Assembly: GCF_002198115.1 (NCBI RefSeq)
Contig: NZ_NGNR01000002.1
Span: 417,558-481,557 of the forward strand
Direction: 5' to 3'
Source: Robiginitalea sediminis
Lineage (GTDB): Bacteria; Bacteroidota; Bacteroidia; Flavobacteriales; Flavobacteriaceae
DNA: 64,000 nt
Every line of letters begins with the position of its first letter. Positions within the stretch are counted from its first letter, which is position 1. Shown here piece by piece: positions 43,751 through 52,662 of the stretch. The notes under the pieces were generated by a model. That model made no database searches and was not told the origin of the DNA. It saw only the letters and a list, made by a program, of their open reading frames with translations. The translations under genes and the position numbers were made by a program.

Positions 43751-44602
43751 ACCGTCTTTGGCTTTCTCCTGTTTCTGAGATCCTTTCGGATCCATAATGG
43801 AGTTCATAAGGGCATTGAAATCCATTTCCTTGAGCGCCTCATCGGCAAAGAAGGGGGAAAGTTTGTCCTCCTGGTACCGGTAAAGCTTCCACCGGTTAAA
43901 GGCAAACTCAAGTGCCGTGAGGTTTTCCACCCAATCCCCGGAGTTCAGGTACAGGCATCTGCCCTTAGGGGTTTCTGACCATTCTTTCCTGGGCTGATGG
44001 GTGTGGCCGCAAACCACATAGGTGTACCCTTTTCTAAGGGCAAGGTCCACGGCGGTTTGCTGAAATTCCTGCGCCTTCGCCCGGTTGGAATCCGTGGTGC
44101 GCAGCAGCCGGGCCAGGGAATGGGGATTTTTGCCCAGCTTTTTCCGCAGGCGGTTTAGCAGCCGGTTCATCCAGGCGGAGCACCGGTATCCAAAACTCCC
44201 CAGGCGCGACATCCACCGGGTTTTTTGTGGGGACCAATCGAAAATATCCCCGTGAAATATCCAGGCTTTGCAGCCATTGAGGTTTAAAACCAGGCGATCC
44301 CTGACCTGGAAGTTCCCCATACGGCTCCCGATGAATTTTCGGATTACCCCGTCCCGGTTACCGGTAAGATAGTACACCTGGGTTCCCGATGCCGCCATAC
44401 TCATGAACTTCTTGAGGACTTTTACGTGGGCAGGGGGAAAAAAGTCCCTGTTCAGGTTCCAGGCATCCACAATATCGCCATTGAGTACCAGAGTAGCCGG
44501 CTCAATGCTGCTCAGGTAGGCAATAAGCTCTTCGGCCCTGCACTGGGGAGTACCCAGGTGGACATCCGAAATGACGGCAACATCGATTTTTCTTTTTTTC
44601 AA
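43727..44602 (-). CDS. LpxH-like metallophosphoesterase
   Basis: A calcineurin-type phosphoesterase, possibly cleaving UDP-2,3-diacylglucosamine in lipid A synthesis. The product has 291 residues from a TTG at 44602 reading MKKRKIDVAVISDVHLG, which matches homologues better than the ATG at 44665. Metal motifs: DVHLG (Asp, His), NGDIVD, GNRD (GNHD is normal), FHGD and GHTH. The Arg in GNRD replaces the usual His, a real departure from the canonical active site. The C-terminus is a low-complexity acidic/basic tail. It ends inside the last 24 bases of the FAD oxidase gene on the opposite strand. Confidence 0.82.
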   Translation of the reverse strand: MKKRKIDVAVISDVHLGTPQCRAEELIAYLSSIEPATLVLNGDIVDAWNLNRDFFPPAHVKVLKKFMSMAASGTQVYYLTGNRDGVIRKFIGSRMGNFQVRDRLVLNLNGCKAWIFHGDIFDWSPQKTRWMSRLGSFGYRCSAWMNRLLNRLRKKLGKNPHSLARLLRTTDSNRAKAQEFQQTAVDLALRKGYTYVVCGHTHQPRKEWSETPKGRCLYLNSGDWVENLTALEFAFNRWKLYRYQEDKLSPFFADEALKEMDFNALMNSIMDPKGSQKQEKAKDGLEGQGFQ

Positions 44603-44740
44603 AGCGCTTGCGGTATAGGGCAAAATTAGAACGCCCGGTATAAATGCTGGTTTCCGCCAAATCAAGAATCGAATATCATTAAGTTAAGGGAGGTTTAAGG
44701 GAAAACAGTACAGTGTTAAGCCAATATTATTTGCGGTCTT

Positions 44741-44771
44741 TTGGCAAGCAGCAGACGAAAAAGTACCTTTG
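44741..44771 (+). promoter_or_regulatory. Consensus promoter for aroC
   Basis: TTTTG with TTG at 44741-44743, 20 bases, then TACCTTTG (44764-44771), a perfect -7 element. The predicted start near 44776 leaves a leader of about 38 bases. Confidence 0.7.
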
Positions 44772-44772
44772 G

Positions 44773-44794
44773 GGCAGACGCGCAGGGGTCTGCC
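44773..44794 (+). promoter_or_regulatory. Hairpin in the aroC leader
   Basis: GGCAGAC (44773-44779) and GTCTGCC (44788-44794) form a 7-base stem with an 8-base loop, at or beside the predicted transcript 5' end. A 5'-end hairpin often stabilises an mRNA. There is no terminator-like second stem, so attenuation is not supported. Confidence 0.4.
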
Positions 44795-44813
44795 GTTTAC
44801 CAATAAAGGAATT

Positions 44814-45878
44814 ATGGCGGGAAATACATTTGGAACGGTTTTCAGGCTGACTACCTTCGGGGAATCCCATGGACCAGGACTTGGCGGCGTTATAGACGGC
44901 TGCCCTGCAGGGTTGGAACTGGACCTGGAAGCCATTCAGAAGGAACTCGACAGGCGCCGCCCAGGGCAATCGGCAATCGTGACCCAACGCAAGGAACCGG
45001 ACCAGGTTACGTTTTATTCCGGCCTGTTTGAAGGCCGTACCACAGGCACACCTATTGGGTTTGTAATCCCAAACACCAACCAGAAGTCCAAGGACTATTC
45101 CGATATGGCGGGGACCTATCGGCCGTCTCATGCAGACCGTGTCTATGACCGCAAATACGGTTTTCGTGACTATAGGGGCGGGGGTCGGAGTTCGGCCAGG
45201 GAAACGGTATGCCGGGTTGTGGCCGGCGCCATAGCCAAACAGTTGGTTCCTGAGGTTGAAATTTCGGCCTATGTTTCCCAGGTTGGCCACCTGGCACTGG
45301 AAAAGCCCTATCAGGAGCTGGACCTTTCCCTCACAGAAAGCAACCCGGTGCGCTGCCCGGATCCTGAAATGGCTGCACAGATGGAAAGCCATATCAAGGC
45401 CATCCGGAAGGAGGGAGACACCGTGGGTGGCGTGGTAGACTGCGTCATCCGCAATGTGCCGGAAGGATTGGGGGAGCCCGTTTTCGATAAGCTCCACGCC
45501 CGCCTGGGCCAGGCCATGTTGTCCATCAACGCGGTTAAAGGCTTCGAATACGGGAGTGGTTTTGCGGGCAGTACCATGAAGGGTAGCGCACACAACGACG
45601 CCTTCAATACAGACGGGAGTACCCGAACCAATTACAGCGGAGGGGTGCAGGGCGGAATCAGCAACGGGATGGATATCTATTTCCGGGTCGCCTTTAAGCC
45701 CGTAGCCACCCTCTTACAGGCCTATGATACCATAGACCGGGAAGGCAATCCCAGATCTGTTCAGGGCAAGGGCAGACACGACCCCTGCGTGGTGCCCCGG
45801 GCCGTACCCATTGTGGAGGCCATGGCAGCCCTGGTCATAGCAGACTTCCATTTGCTCTCCCGGCTTTCCCGGATATAA
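44814..45878 (+). CDS. aroC: Chorismate synthase
   Basis: The last shikimate-pathway enzyme, which converts EPSP to chorismate using reduced FMN. The product has 354 residues from the ATG at 44814 ([25 protein letters not shown]), preceded by AAAGGAATT. The three family signatures are present: [18 protein letters not shown] near 16-33, '[23 protein letters not shown]' near 123-145 and '[20 protein letters not shown]' near 322-341. The gene is single, with its own promoter. Confidence 0.95.
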   Translation: MAGNTFGTVFRLTTFGESHGPGLGGVIDGCPAGLELDLEAIQKELDRRRPGQSAIVTQRKEPDQVTFYSGLFEGRTTGTPIGFVIPNTNQKSKDYSDMAGTYRPSHADRVYDRKYGFRDYRGGGRSSARETVCRVVAGAIAKQLVPEVEISAYVSQVGHLALEKPYQELDLSLTESNPVRCPDPEMAAQMESHIKAIRKEGDTVGGVVDCVIRNVPEGLGEPVFDKLHARLGQAMLSINAVKGFEYGSGFAGSTMKGSAHNDAFNTDGSTRTNYSGGVQGGISNGMDIYFRVAFKPVATLLQAYDTIDREGNPRSVQGKGRHDPCVVPRAVPIVEAMAALVIADFHLLSRLSRI

Positions 45879-45888
45879 GGGCCGCCTT

Positions 45889-45921
45889 TTTGGGGGGATT
45901 GCCGTCAAAATAGTATCTTCC
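45889..45921 (+). promoter_or_regulatory. Probable promoter for the symporter-led operon
   Basis: TTTG (45889-45892), 21 bases, TATCTTCC (45914-45921). The -33 element is ideal and the -7 element differs in its last two bases. It would drive the operon beginning at 45941. Confidence 0.35.
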
Positions 45922-45940
45922 CAATCCTAAAACCAACACT

Positions 45941-47269
45941 ATGCGGAAACTCGAATTGCACTGGCAAATCCTTATCGGGATGTTGCTGGGCATCGTTTTC
46001 GGTTTTGTCATGACCTACCCCGAGTGGGGTGCCGGTTTTGTTCAGGACTGGATCAACCCCTTTGGCACCATTTTCGTCAAACTCCTGAAACTCATTGCCA
46101 TCCCCCTTATCCTGGCATCGCTCATCAAGGGGATTTCCGACCTGAAGGATATCAGCAAGTTCCGGAATATCGGGTTGCGTACGATTGTCATTTATATTGC
46201 GACCACGGTGGTTGCCATTACCATCGGGTTATTACTGGTCAACGTCCTGGAACCCGGCAGCGGCATTTCCCAGGATACCATTACCCAGCTGGAACAGACG
46301 TACGGGGCCGATGCAGGGGTAACCTCCAAAATAGAAGAGGCAACACGGCAGAAGGAGCGCGGGCCCTTGCAATTCCTGGTGGATATGGTTCCTGACAATG
46401 CCTTCCAGGCGGTAAGTGATAACGGGCTCATGCTCCAGGTCATCTTTTTTACCATTTTTCTGGGCATTTCCATGCTGCTGGTTGGCGAAAAGGATGCCAA
46501 GCCACTAAAGGACTTTTTCGATTCCCTGAACGAAGTGGTGCTTAAGATGGTGGACCTGATCATGCTTACGGCACCTGTGGCCGTTTTTGCCCTATTGGCC
46601 AACGTGGTGGTGACCTCCGGTGACCCGGACCTCCTGCTGGCCCTGCTGAAGTATGCCGGGGTAGTGGTCCTTGGCCTGCTCCTGATGATCGTTTTCTACA
46701 GCATTGTGGTGGCCTCGTTCTCCCGGTACAACCCCTGGACGTTCCTGAGCAGGATCAGCCCGGCCCAGTTGCTGGCTTTTTCCACCAGTTCCAGTGCGGC
46801 TACCCTCCCGGTTACCATGGAACGGGTAGAGGAGCATATTGGGGTAGATAAGGAAGTGTCCAGCTTTGTACTGCCTGTAGGCGCCACAATCAACATGGAC
46901 GGCACCAGCCTGTACCAGGGCGTGGCTGCCGTGTTTATTATGCAGGTACTCTGGCCCGAAGGGTTGGGCCTTGCCAACCAGCTCACCATTATCCTCACGG
47001 CCTTGCTCGCATCCATCGGCTCTGCTGCCGTACCGGGTGCGGGGATGGTCATGCTGGTTATAGTCCTGGAATCCATAGGGTTTCCCCCGGACCTGTACCC
47101 GGCAGCCCTGGCATTGATATTCGCTGTAGACCGCCCGCTGGACATGTGTCGGACGGTGGTAAATGTTACGGGCGATGCCACCGTGTCGGTATTGGTGGCT
47201 AAATCTGTGGGTAAATTAGGAAAACCCAAGGTTAAGAATTGGGACGACCACCTGGACGAAGTGAAATAA
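45941..47269 (+). CDS. Dicarboxylate/amino acid:cation symporter (DAACS, GltP/GltT-like)
   Basis: A sodium- or proton-coupled carrier for glutamate, aspartate or C4-dicarboxylates. 442 residues with about eight membrane helices and two re-entrant hairpins. The family signatures are SSSAATLPVT (serine-rich hairpin), 'GATINMDGTSLYQGVAAVFI' (substrate/Na site) and 'AVDRPLDMCRTVVNVTGD', where the Asp and Arg/Thr coordinate acidic amino acids. 'RPLDMCRT' keeps the Arg expected for acidic substrates. It precedes the ATP-grasp gene by 13 bases, so glutamate supply to that pathway is a reasonable inference. Confidence 0.9.
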   Translation: MRKLELHWQILIGMLLGIVFGFVMTYPEWGAGFVQDWINPFGTIFVKLLKLIAIPLILASLIKGISDLKDISKFRNIGLRTIVIYIATTVVAITIGLLLVNVLEPGSGISQDTITQLEQTYGADAGVTSKIEEATRQKERGPLQFLVDMVPDNAFQAVSDNGLMLQVIFFTIFLGISMLLVGEKDAKPLKDFFDSLNEVVLKMVDLIMLTAPVAVFALLANVVVTSGDPDLLLALLKYAGVVVLGLLLMIVFYSIVVASFSRYNPWTFLSRISPAQLLAFSTSSSAATLPVTMERVEEHIGVDKEVSSFVLPVGATINMDGTSLYQGVAAVFIMQVLWPEGLGLANQLTIILTALLASIGSAAVPGAGMVMLVIVLESIGFPPDLYPAALALIFAVDRPLDMCRTVVNVTGDATVSVLVAKSVGKLGKPKVKNWDDHLDEVK

Positions 47270-47282
47270 AAACCGGACCGCC

Positions 47283-48314
47283 ATGAACATTTGTTTCCTT
47301 ATGTATCCCTGGGAAGAGATCGACCCGGAAAACGATACCAGCCTGGCCCTGTTGCACGAATGCGTGCGCCGCAACCATGGGGTAGCCCTGTGTACGCCCG
47401 CCAACCTGACCATCCGCAACAGTGTTACCAATGCCTTTTGTACAGTGATCAACCGGATGGATAAAGTACCAGCCAGTTTGAAAGCTTTTTACAAAAAGGC
47501 CACCATCCGGGAAGAAATGCTCCCGCTTGCGGGGTTCGATGTCATTTTTATGCGCGCAAATCCGCCCCTGGACCCCCTTATGCTCAACTTCCTGGATTCG
47601 GTTAAGGACGATGTCTTTATCATGAATTCCCTGCAGGGGTTGCGGGAGGCAAACAACAAACTCTATACGGCGGCATTTGGGGATAGTCACAGCAATATTA
47701 TCCCAGCCACGCACGTCTCCAAGAACAAGACGTACCTGATCCGGCAAATCCGGGAGTCGAAGTCCGATAAGATGATCTTAAAGCCCCTGAACGGCTTCGG
47801 GGGCTCTGGGGTTATCCTTATTGAGAAATCGGCCATGTCCAGCATTAATTCCCTCCTGGATTTCTACATCAGCAATGCCGATGGCACCTCCAATTATGTC
47901 ATCCTCCAGGAATATATCGAGGGGGCGGATAAGGGGGACATCCGCATCCTGCTGCTAAACGGGGAGCCGATAGGTGCCATGAGGCGGATCCCTGGCTCGG
48001 ACGACCACCGTTCCAATGTGTCGGCCGGCGGGTCTGTGGCTAAACACGTGCTTACCAAACAGGAAAAGGCCCTGTGCCGCCAGATTGGCCCCAAACTGGT
48101 AAAGGACGGGTTGTTTTTTGTGGGAATCGATGTTATAGGCGGGAAATTGGTGGAGGTCAATGTCATGTCCCCGGGTGGGATCACCTACATGAACAAGACC
48201 TATAAAACCAAGATACAGGCTCGTGTGATCGATTTTGTGGAAAGCAAGGTAATGGACAAACTCAAGGCTTTCGACAGGCGCTCCCGCCTGCGGAAGGAAG
48301 TAGAGGATGCATAG
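47283..48314 (+). CDS. GshB-like ATP-grasp ligase
   Basis: An ATP-dependent carboxylate-amine ligase that joins amino acids through an acyl phosphate. 343 residues: an N-terminal preATP-grasp fold ('MNICFLMYPWEEIDPENDTSLALLHECVRRNH'), then the ATP-grasp domain with 'KMILKPLNGFGGSGVILIEK' near 158-177, 'YVILQEYIEGADKGDIRILLLNGEPIGAMRR' near 202-232 and the metal motif 'LVEVNVMSPGGI' near 286-297. It is nearest to bacterial glutathione synthetase. No gamma-glutamylcysteine ligase is nearby, so true glutathione synthesis is not shown. It overlaps the next gene by 8 bases. See the operon finding. Confidence 0.85.
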   Translation: MNICFLMYPWEEIDPENDTSLALLHECVRRNHGVALCTPANLTIRNSVTNAFCTVINRMDKVPASLKAFYKKATIREEMLPLAGFDVIFMRANPPLDPLMLNFLDSVKDDVFIMNSLQGLREANNKLYTAAFGDSHSNIIPATHVSKNKTYLIRQIRESKSDKMILKPLNGFGGSGVILIEKSAMSSINSLLDFYISNADGTSNYVILQEYIEGADKGDIRILLLNGEPIGAMRRIPGSDDHRSNVSAGGSVAKHVLTKQEKALCRQIGPKLVKDGLFFVGIDVIGGKLVEVNVMSPGGITYMNKTYKTKIQARVIDFVESKVMDKLKAFDRRSRLRKEVEDA

Positions 48315-49131
48315 GTTAACCCCCCGGGAAATGATCGGCCTGATACGCGCCGAGAAGCCCTTCGAAGCCGTTGCCGAGGATTATTCGTTCCGAATCCGGG
48401 TTCAGGACTACGCCCCCTATGTTTGCGGGGCTGTACACGACGGCCACCAGTTTCGCAGGTCGCTCTGGGAGCACTGCACCCATACGGCATATGAACGCTG
48501 GTACGAAGAGGACCCCTGCACCCTGGAAATGGTGCAGGACCACCCTATTGTAATCGCGGGGTGCGACAGCCGTTTTGAATACGACCTTAACCGACCGCCC
48601 GAGACTGCCGTCTACGAAGATGCCTGGGGCAAGGCCCTGTGGAAGGGAAAGCTACCTGACGCAGAGCGGGCAAAGAGTCTTGAGAAGCACCATAGGTTTT
48701 ACCAGGTGGTCCACGCGCTGGTGGCCAAGCTGGAAGAAAAACACGGGGCAGTACTTGTGGTGGATATGCACAGTTACAACTGGAAGCGCTGGGACCGGCC
48801 CGTACCCACCTGGAACCTGGGCACCTCCAACATCGACAATGCCCGCTTTGGCGGTATAATGGAATCCTGGAGGGCCCGGCTTTCGCAGATTGAGCTTCCG
48901 CATGATATCCCGCCAACAGCATTAATCAACGATACCTTTTACGGGAACGGATATTTTCTGAAATACCTCACAGCGACTTTCAGTAACACCCTGGTGATGG
49001 CCACCGAAATCGCCAAAGTGTATTGCGATGAGCATACCGGTGTTATTTTTCCGGAAGTTGTAGCGGCTGCCCGTCGCCAATTAAAAGAATTGATACCTTT
49101 GCAGCTTCAGGAATTCCAGCAGATCTTATGA
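48307..49131 (+). CDS. N-formylglutamate amidohydrolase-like protein
   Basis: A zinc amidohydrolase of the FGase fold, related to HutG-type N-formylglutamate deformylase and to carboxypeptidase-like enzymes. The 274-residue protein has 'CDSRFEYDLNRPPE' near 94-107, the metal-site strand 'AVLVVDMHSYNWKR' near 150-163 and 'NDTFYGNGYFLKYL' near 204-217. It lacks the rest of a histidine-utilisation operon, so N-formylglutamate is not the assured substrate. It overlaps both neighbours (8 and 4 bases), showing tight coupling with the ATP-grasp and DUF1704 genes. Confidence 0.85.
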   Translation: MHRLTPREMIGLIRAEKPFEAVAEDYSFRIRVQDYAPYVCGAVHDGHQFRRSLWEHCTHTAYERWYEEDPCTLEMVQDHPIVIAGCDSRFEYDLNRPPETAVYEDAWGKALWKGKLPDAERAKSLEKHHRFYQVVHALVAKLEEKHGAVLVVDMHSYNWKRWDRPVPTWNLGTSNIDNARFGGIMESWRARLSQIELPHDIPPTALINDTFYGNGYFLKYLTATFSNTLVMATEIAKVYCDEHTGVIFPEVVAAARRQLKELIPLQLQEFQQIL

Positions 49132-50300
49132 CGGAAACCCCGTTGCACCCAGACCTCCAAAAGCAGTATGCCCGCTTACTGGAAATAGACACGCACCTGG
49201 ACCGGTTGGTTCGGCGCATCGAGCTGCTCCAGTACATCAATCCCCTGAATGCGGAAAAGGAAAAACACCGGTTTTTTGCCTCCAAATACACGGAAGCCCC
49301 CCAGTTTAAGTACCCGAAACTAAAATTCGACCCCTACAAACTCCACCGCCTCTTCTTTGCCCACCGGTTAGACAAAATCGAGGACGATACCATCAGAGAA
49401 CTCTATAAGGAGGTTATCTACTTCTACGCCAATATGGTGCAGTGCATTGAGACCATCGGAAGCACCAAAAGGTTCTATTACAATTCGCTGAGAGTTTATG
49501 GGACCCCCAGGGAGCGGGATGTGGAAAATGCCCGTTTTATCCTGCATTTTGAGGATGAACCGGTGTCCGGGGACATGGAAAAGAAACACAGCCCGGAAAA
49601 AGCTCAGGCGTATTTCGCCGACTTCGCCAAAGCCTATCCCTTTCCGCTGAATATCCAGTTCTCGACCCATATTTCGGCAGAAGCCATGGTGAGTAACAGC
49701 AGGCAGGCCTTGTTGATAAAGCGCAATACCCTGTTCAGCGACAACCAACTCCTGACCCTGGCCCACCATGAGATTGGAGTCCACCTGGTCACCACCTTTA
49801 ACGGTCTGGCCCAACCGCTGAAGATTTTTTCCAATGGCCTGCCCAAAAACGTGGAAACCCAGGAGGGGTTGGCGGTATTCAGTGAATACATGGGAGGGGC
49901 GCTGACTCTTAAAAGGCTTAAAGAATTGGCATATAGGGTTTTGGCCTCCGACAGCTTAAGTAAGGGATATAGCTTTGCCGATACCTTCGACCTGATCCAT
50001 AACCAGTACAAACTCAACCGGGACGCGGCGTTCAACATTACCCTTAGGGCGCATCGCGGAGGTGGGTTTACCAAGGACCGGCTATACCTGAGCGGCCTGC
50101 GGAAAATCTACCAGCGGTACCTCAGTGAGGAGCCTATGGACACCTTGCTCTCAGGCAAGGTCGCCATGGACTTTGAAAGCCAGATCAAATACTTGCAAAA
50201 ACTAGGCCTGGCTACGGTAGGTCCCCATCAGTGCCTTTCCTTTCGGGAGAAAAGGAACACCAATCCCACCCTGGATTTTATCCTTAATAATTTGAAGTAA
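49128..50300 (+). CDS. DUF1704 'QEGLA' metallopeptidase (TIGR02421)
   Basis: A zinc metallopeptidase-like protein. 390 residues with the zinc motif HEIGVH (HExxH) at about 214-219 and the family marker QEGLAVFSEY near 245-254, where the glutamate is probably the third ligand. The eukaryotic relatives KIAA0895L/MATCAP of the same DUF1704 family are tyrosine carboxypeptidases that trim tubulin tails, so C-terminal trimming of a peptide is a fair analogy. Bacterial copies are named only from a flavohemoglobin effect. It overlaps the FGase-like gene by 4 bases and ends the operon. Confidence 0.85.
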   Translation: MTETPLHPDLQKQYARLLEIDTHLDRLVRRIELLQYINPLNAEKEKHRFFASKYTEAPQFKYPKLKFDPYKLHRLFFAHRLDKIEDDTIRELYKEVIYFYANMVQCIETIGSTKRFYYNSLRVYGTPRERDVENARFILHFEDEPVSGDMEKKHSPEKAQAYFADFAKAYPFPLNIQFSTHISAEAMVSNSRQALLIKRNTLFSDNQLLTLAHHEIGVHLVTTFNGLAQPLKIFSNGLPKNVETQEGLAVFSEYMGGALTLKRLKELAYRVLASDSLSKGYSFADTFDLIHNQYKLNRDAAFNITLRAHRGGGFTKDRLYLSGLRKIYQRYLSEEPMDTLLSGKVAMDFESQIKYLQKLGLATVGPHQCLSFREKRNTNPTLDFILNNLK

Positions 50301-50301
50301 A

Positions 50302-50715
50302 TCACTGTAGGAACTTTGCCATCTCCTCCTGAGTAGGTATCATACAGTGCTCCTTTTTTCCAAACCACCGGTAGCGGTTGCGGGCCACCAGATCGTAGAC
50401 CCAATCCCTGAGAATGCGGGGAACCCAGCCGAAAAGGAACGGGAGTGCCCTGTAGCCCTTAAGGTCCCGGGCGATTTCCAGGGCAGCATCGGACTTGATA
50501 TAATACGCTACCCCCGGGTCGATAAGGACGATGGAATCCGTTTGACTGGGATCGATACCGCGGGCTGCAAGGAGTTTTTCGCCCCATTCCGACTGCAGGG
50601 GAGCAAAGCGGAAAACATCCCGGGTATCGCGCTTTAACACCAGTTGGACAGAGCGGTTGCAAAGGTTGCACACCCCGTCGAAGAGAATCAGTTTTTTACC
50701 TGTTGGGATTTCCAT
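50302..50715 (-). CDS. DCC-family thiol-disulfide oxidoreductase (DUF393)
   Basis: A 137-residue YuxK/DCC protein with the namesake motif at the N-terminus: FDGVCNLCNRSV (about 13-24), where CxxC-like cysteines and the Asp lie at the start of the fold. The rest has 'FRFAPLQSEWGEKLLAA', 'VLIDPGVAYYIKSDAALEIARDL' and 'YDLVARNRYRWFGKK'. The family is assigned thioredoxin-like redox activity, but its targets are unknown. It is a single gene, tail to tail with the DUF1704 gene. Confidence 0.9.
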   Translation of the reverse strand: MEIPTGKKLILFDGVCNLCNRSVQLVLKRDTRDVFRFAPLQSEWGEKLLAARGIDPSQTDSIVLIDPGVAYYIKSDAALEIARDLKGYRALPFLFGWVPRILRDWVYDLVARNRYRWFGKKEHCMIPTQEEMAKFLQ

Positions 50716-50785
50716 GGTGCAAAGATAAGGCCAGAAAGCCTATTCCCGGATGCTGGTAGGTTGCAGGGGTGGAGGTTAATATGGT

Positions 50786-50808
50786 TGGGTGGGGGGAGGG
50801 GGTGCCCC
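50786..50808 (+). repeat. G-rich direct repeat, copy 1
   Basis: A 23-base element TGGGT-G6-A-G5-TG-CCCC. The same element with one extra G occurs at 57001-57024 in the same orientation. The two copies bracket the regulator pair and the CDC-like lipoprotein gene. Its G-runs could form a quadruplex on the plus strand. Confidence 0.7.
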
Positions 50809-50813
50809 GGAAA

Positions 50814-52607
50814 TTAGATTGAGGCCAGGAAGGTACCCAGGTCCATATCTTTCTCTAATCCAAGCTTCTTCTTTAACCGGTATTTTGACTTCAGAATACT
50901 CTCGGGCAGCACGTTCATGGTGGCGGCAATCTCTTTGGTGGTCAGGTTCATCCTGAGGAAGGCTGCGAGGCGGATTTCCTTTTCGGATATATCGGGCGAA
51001 AGCGTTTTAAGCTTTTGGTCAAAATCGTTGTGTACCTGGGCAAAATAGGTTTTAAAGGTCTCCCAATCCTTGTCGCTGGCCTTTTCCTTCCGCAATAGCA
51101 TCGCAATGCGCCGGAATTCCATTTTAAATTTCTCCGGGGACTTCCGAAGGTTCTCCAGGTTTTCCTGCAACTCCTCCAGAAAGGTATTCTTCTGTACGAG
51201 GTGCAGGGTCTGGCTGGCCAACTCCTTCTTCTTATGTTCGATTTCTTGCCTGAAGATCGCTTCCTGTTTTTCCCGCGCAATCCTGTTGCGCTTTATGCGC
51301 TGGCGGAACCCAAAAAACAGCCCGCCGGATATCGCCAGGAACGAAAACATACCTCCAGCATAAAGACTTTTGGAAAGTTTATCCACTTTGGCTTTTTCGT
51401 TTAGGGTATTGATCTCTTCCTCTTTTAGTGCGATGTCTGCCTCTTTCTGTGCTGTTTGGTATCTAATTTCTAAGGCGTTGATTTGTTCCACCTTTTCCTT
51501 TTGAAAAGTCGAATCGTACGCCAGGAAATGTCGGTCCCGGTAGGCATAGGCCTCTTTGTATTTGCCTTGCGTAGCATACGTATCACCGATTTGCTTTAGA
51601 AGCCTAATGATCTCAGGCTTATAATCCGCCTCACTAGCTAGATTCAAGGCTTGATTTAAGGCGCGCAGGGAAGCCTCCGGCTGCTTCATCCGAAGGTATA
51701 ATTCACCCAAGTGCCTCCCGGCAGTGATTTGCATGGCTAGCTCACCCGTTTTTTTACCTATCTCCTGGGATCGCAATAAAGCGGATTTACTTTTTTCATA
51801 ATCACCTAACTCCATGTATAGTTCGCCCAAATGCGCATATTGCTCACCCGTTTCAAATTCATACTGTTCGCTTTCAAAAAATGTAAGTGCTTCTAAATAA
51901 ATTGGCAGCGCCTTTTCATATTCACCATTGGATACCATATTTGTAGCCATATTGGATCGGGCAATTGCTGCTCCCCAGAATTCGTCATATTTTTCGCTGG
52001 CCGCTATAGTCTTGCGATAGTATTCATTAGACCGCTCCCATTCTCCCATTTCAGCCAATAGGACCCCCAAATTGTGGAACGTAGGTAACCTGTAGTACTC
52101 AGAATCTCCCAAAGTATCCGAATATTTAAGGGAATTCATATAGGACTTCAAGGCATCGTCAAACCTGCCCCGATTCTTCTGAACAACACCCAGAACATTA
52201 TGGGCCACCTGCAGCATTCCCAGGTTTTTTGCCTTGGCAAACGAATCAATTGCTTTTAAATAAAGTTCTTCAGACTTGGTATAATTTCCCAATCTGTTGT
52301 GGTAATAGGCCAGGTCATGAAGCAATCGCGCACGCACGTTGGTGCTTTTGACATCCCGGGCCAAAACTATAGCTGTGTCCAGGTAGGCTTTGGCCCTTTC
52401 GGGATCATCCGCCATATAATCATTGTACACGGCTCTATAAGTCAGAATTAACTGCGTGTCTTTTTGGGTCTTTAGCAAATTAAGTAGGCTATCCATAGAT
52501 CTGTTTATCCGCTGTTGGGAAGATGCCAAGGCGGAGCACAGCAGGAATGACAACACCAGTGTTTTTCCGGATTTCAGGAACCCCATAATTAAGGATGGAA
52601 TGTTCAT
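50814..52607 (-). CDS. TPR / coiled-coil / LuxR-like HTH membrane regulator (copy 1)
   Basis: 597 residues: signal or signal-anchor N-terminus (about 7-30), tandem TPR repeats at about 60-370 (sensor part, predicted periplasmic), a transmembrane helix near 405-425, a basic coiled coil, and a C-terminal helix-turn-helix (ISEKEIRLAAFLRMNLTTKEIAATMNVLPESILKSKYRLKKKLG, positions about 545-590). This domain order is common in Bacteroidota and would couple an outside signal to transcription. It is in tandem with copy 2, with a 55-base gap. Part of the gene is nearly identical to copy 2 at the DNA level. The target genes are unknown but the divergent lipoprotein gene is a candidate. Confidence 0.88.
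   Translation of the reverse strand: MNIPSLIMGFLKSGKTLVLSFLLCSALASSQQRINRSMDSLLNLLKTQKDTQLILTYRAVYNDYMADDPERAKAYLDTAIVLARDVKSTNVRARLLHDLAYYHNRLGNYTKSEELYLKAIDSFAKAKNLGMLQVAHNVLGVVQKNRGRFDDALKSYMNSLKYSDTLGDSEYYRLPTFHNLGVLLAEMGEWERSNEYYRKTIAASEKYDEFWGAAIARSNMATNMVSNGEYEKALPIYLEALTFFESEQYEFETGEQYAHLGELYMELGDYEKSKSALLRSQEIGKKTGELAMQITAGRHLGELYLRMKQPEASLRALNQALNLASEADYKPEIIRLLKQIGDTYATQGKYKEAYAYRDRHFLAYDSTFQKEKVEQINALEIRYQTAQKEADIALKEEEINTLNEKAKVDKLSKSLYAGGMFSFLAISGGLFFGFRQRIKRNRIAREKQEAIFRQEIEHKKKELASQTLHLVQKNTFLEELQENLENLRKSPEKFKMEFRRIAMLLRKEKASDKDWETFKTYFAQVHNDFDQKLKTLSPDISEKEIRLAAFLRMNLTTKEIAATMNVLPESILKSKYRLKKKLGLEKDMDLGTFLASI
51021..51340 (-). repeat. Near-identical segment shared by the two regulators, copy in the 50814-52607 gene
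   Basis: About 320 bases covering the membrane helix end and the coiled coil match 52870-53189 with only about 20 differences, while the TPR halves on one side and the HTH ends on the other differ more. The sharp local identity suggests gene conversion or a recent duplication. Confidence 0.8.
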
Positions 52608-52662
52608 TTATTTCAGTATTAGAAAGTTCATAACCGACAAATTCCTTTCGCATGTAAAATGG

